In this document: positions 5,177 to 6,781 of the stretch, piece after piece | Position numbering within the stretch: position 1 is the stretch's first letter | Layout of the letters: each line of letters opens with the position of its first letter | Source: an uncultured Eubacteriales bacterium | GTDB lineage: Bacteria > Bacillota > Clostridia > UBA1381 > UMGS1253 | Assembly: GCA_900550065.1 (NCBI GenBank) | Contig: URQR01000112.1 | Span: 1 to 6,781 of the forward strand | DNA: 6,781 nt | Direction: 5' to 3' | The notes under the pieces: model-generated | What the model was told of the DNA's origin: nothing | Databases searched by the model: none | What the model saw: only the letters and a program-made list of their open reading frames with translations | Made by a program: the position numbers and the translations under genes

Positions 5177-6781
5177 TTATTTTCTTTTCAGAGCAGCAAT
5201 TTCCGTAAGTGAATTCCATGTGTTGACACTGTTTCCTCTGCCTGAATACTTTACATATCTCGCCTTGACAGCGCCGTTAGAGAAGTCATAAATTCCGATG
5301 TTTTCACCGTTTGCCTTATCTGTTCCGCGCTGTGCGATCACCTCGTTCCACGTCTCGCCGTCCGCCGAAACCTCTATCTTAAAGGTATAGCTTCTCTCAC
5401 TCCCCTTCCACGCCGAAATTCCGACCGCGTCAATTGTCTCCTCCCTGCCCATATCGAGTATAATCCACGCATCGTTTTCCGCGGCCCATCTCGATTCGGG
5501 GTCGATGTCGTTATCCGACACCTTTGCCGCGGGATGGCTTGCCTCTGGTTCGTCAGAGGCCGTATGGCCTATCACCTGCATCCGTTTATAGTCTCCCACA
5601 TCCTTTAGTTCCGGCAGCACTGTTGTGTTATAGCTGTAAACTCTATATAGACCCGGATTGTCCGCATAGGATACCTTAATCTGTACCGGGTCGGCATACG
5701 TCGCGCCGTTTGTTACCTCTACCACAAGCCCCTGCGCTGCTCTTGCTGTGATAGCAGGAGCCGACGTATCATCGAAGCGGATGCTTCTTTCATATACGGT
5801 TTTTTGGGGGTCAAAGTCTGCAATATCCCCGCCGTCTTCTATTATCATATCAAGCACAGGCAGCTCCTGTAATGTCCCGTCGGGAATTGTCCACTCGTCA
5901 AGTTTTGTGTTTGGCAGCGAAAGCTCTGCACAAGGGTCGTCCGCGAGAATCATCTTGCATTCAACATAGTTTTCTTTGCCCGCCGTTCCCTTGAGATAAA
6001 GCTTCCGGATTCCAGCGTTTGGATTCTGTCCCGAATAATTCGGCGACGTATCAAGCGGCTTTGCGTCCATAACGCCAAATTCATATCCTTCAATATCGGA
6101 ATCAATCATAAATTTAAGCGTTACACCCTCAGATGTGAGATACGCCGTATTTTTATCAGCGATCTTAATTTCAGCATTCATCGGCGTATGCATAAACCAG
6201 ATAAATTCTCTGCCCTCTTGGTTAAATTCAATTTCATCGCGCACAATACCGCTCCGCCTGTCGTCGGAAAGCATATAACCGCGCCGCGCCTTATTGACCC
6301 ATGCTGCATAGGCGGGCGTCATATCAAGCACAGAATAGGCGCCGCGCTCCTTTGAAACGAGCGTCTCAACCTCGGCAAAGTGGCCCAGCGTCTGCCCCTC
6401 CTTGCTGTCAGGGTCGATGACATATACGTTATGGCCTTCCGGCCGCAGCCTATAGTATGTATGCTTTTGAGCGCCGAAATAACCGGGCATATTATAGTTG
6501 TCGCCGCCCAAATCCTGCGCCCAGCGCACGCCGCCCAAATCAAAGACAAACGTACCCGTATCAAGGTGGGAATGGTTTACTTCGGCTGCGCCGCCGTGAT
6601 AGGAAAGCCACGCGCCGTTATCGTCCGTCCACGAATTCCGCATTGCGACGAACTCAACGCCGCGCAAGTATGTGTCCTTTGGCAAATAGAAGTCCGTTCC
6701 CTTAATAGAAGTATCATACCACAAAATATCATAAGCGGTCGGGCTGAACTTACCCTTTGCAAACTGGTTTAAGCGCACGTT
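5177..6781 (-). CDS. Heparinase II/III-family polysaccharide lyase-like protein with C-terminal F5/8 type C domain, 5'-truncated by window edge
   Basis: The frame is open on the minus strand from the window end to a TAA at 5177-5179, giving 534 residues. The N-terminus, any signal peptide and most of the alpha-barrel are outside. Numbering from the codon at 6781, residues about 41-290 form the beta-sandwich typical of heparinase II/III proteins. Key residues are in NHSHLDTGTFVF (69-80), WAQDLG (87-92) and YYRLRPEGHN (109-118). By analogy with Pedobacter heparinase II, H70 would match the active-site His of this domain, and H72, D90 and H117 the zinc ligands; their order and spacing fit. A segment at about 306-391 (DFDPQKTVYE, then IKVSYADNPGLYRV) resembles a small cadherin-like or Ig-like beta-sandwich. 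Residues about 403-534 (RWAAENDAWIILDMG, then ARYVKYSG) are an F5/8 type C, discoidin/CBM32-like, carbohydrate-binding domain. The protein is likely secreted and acts on an acidic polysaccharide such as a glycosaminoglycan or alginate. The GTG at 6778 is not a credible start because homologous sequence should continue upstream. Substrate is not known. Confidence 0.88.
   Translation of the reverse strand, partial: NVRLNQFAKGKFSPTAYDILWYDTSIKGTDFYLPKDTYLRGVEFVAMRNSWTDDNGAWLSYHGGAAEVNHSHLDTGTFVFDLGGVRWAQDLGGDNYNMPGYFGAQKHTYYRLRPEGHNVYVIDPDSKEGQTLGHFAEVETLVSKERGAYSVLDMTPAYAAWVNKARRGYMLSDDRRSGIVRDEIEFNQEGREFIWFMHTPMNAEIKIADKNTAYLTSEGVTLKFMIDSDIEGYEFGVMDAKPLDTSPNYSGQNPNAGIRKLYLKGTAGKENYVECKMILADDPCAELSLPNTKLDEWTIPDGTLQELPVLDMIIEDGGDIADFDPQKTVYERSIRFDDTSAPAITARAAQGLVVEVTNGATYADPVQIKVSYADNPGLYRVYSYNTTVLPELKDVGDYKRMQVIGHTASDEPEASHPAAKVSDNDIDPESRWAAENDAWIILDMGREETIDAVGISAWKGSERSYTFKIEVSADGETWNEVIAQRGTDKANGENIGIYDFSNGAVKARYVKYSGRGNSVNTWNSLTEIAALKRK

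Noticed and set aside
6380..6772. 130-residue plus-strand ORF opposite the lyase-like gene
   Set aside because: It is antisense to well-conserved heparinase motifs, has no recognisable domain and no ribosome binding site that stands out; it is a shadow frame.

Overview
The window looks like chromosomal DNA from a Clostridia-type (Bacillota) bacterium. The evidence is a strong AAGGAGGT ribosome binding site, a near-consensus sigma-A promoter with an extended -10, moderate GC content, and a MarR + paired ABC exporter operon of a kind common in gut and rumen Clostridia. Genus cannot be read from the sequence. No tRNA, rRNA, CRISPR array, insertion sequence or phage gene is visible.

Layout. (1) 2-802, plus strand: a TIM-barrel sugar phosphate isomerase/epimerase that has lost only its extreme N-terminus to the window edge, followed by a probable hairpin terminator. 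(2) 803-983: a compact control region with an 11-bp-period direct repeat, a promoter (-35 at 902-907, -10 at 925-930) and an elaborate palindromic operator overlapping the -10 and the expected start of transcription. (3) 984-5126: a tightly coupled three-gene operon made of a MarR-family regulator and two half-size ABC exporter subunits. The reading frames overlap by 4 and 14 nt. (4) 5135-5169: a strong hairpin that can terminate transcription from both directions. (5) 5177-6781, minus strand: the C-terminal 534 residues of a heparinase II/III-family polysaccharide lyase-like protein ending in an F5/8 type C (discoidin/CBM-like) domain. Its N-terminus is outside the window.

How the genes work together. 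The two ABC proteins form a clear heterodimer of the TM287/TM288 (BmrC/BmrD) type. The first carries a non-canonical Walker A (Ser for Gly), Asp for the catalytic Glu, and Gln for the switch His. The second carries the altered signature LSQGQ. These changes fall on the same composite ATP site, leaving one degenerate and one catalytic site. The MarR protein is the obvious candidate to bind the operator and repress its own operon until an effector, perhaps an exported toxic compound, releases it. The flanking isomerase and lyase-like genes suggest carbohydrate metabolism on both sides, but nothing seen here ties them functionally to the exporter.

Most of the window is recognisable biology. The parts that deserve a second look are the nested operator, the concentrated NBD degeneracy including a one-residue-short X-loop, and the multidomain lyase-like protein.
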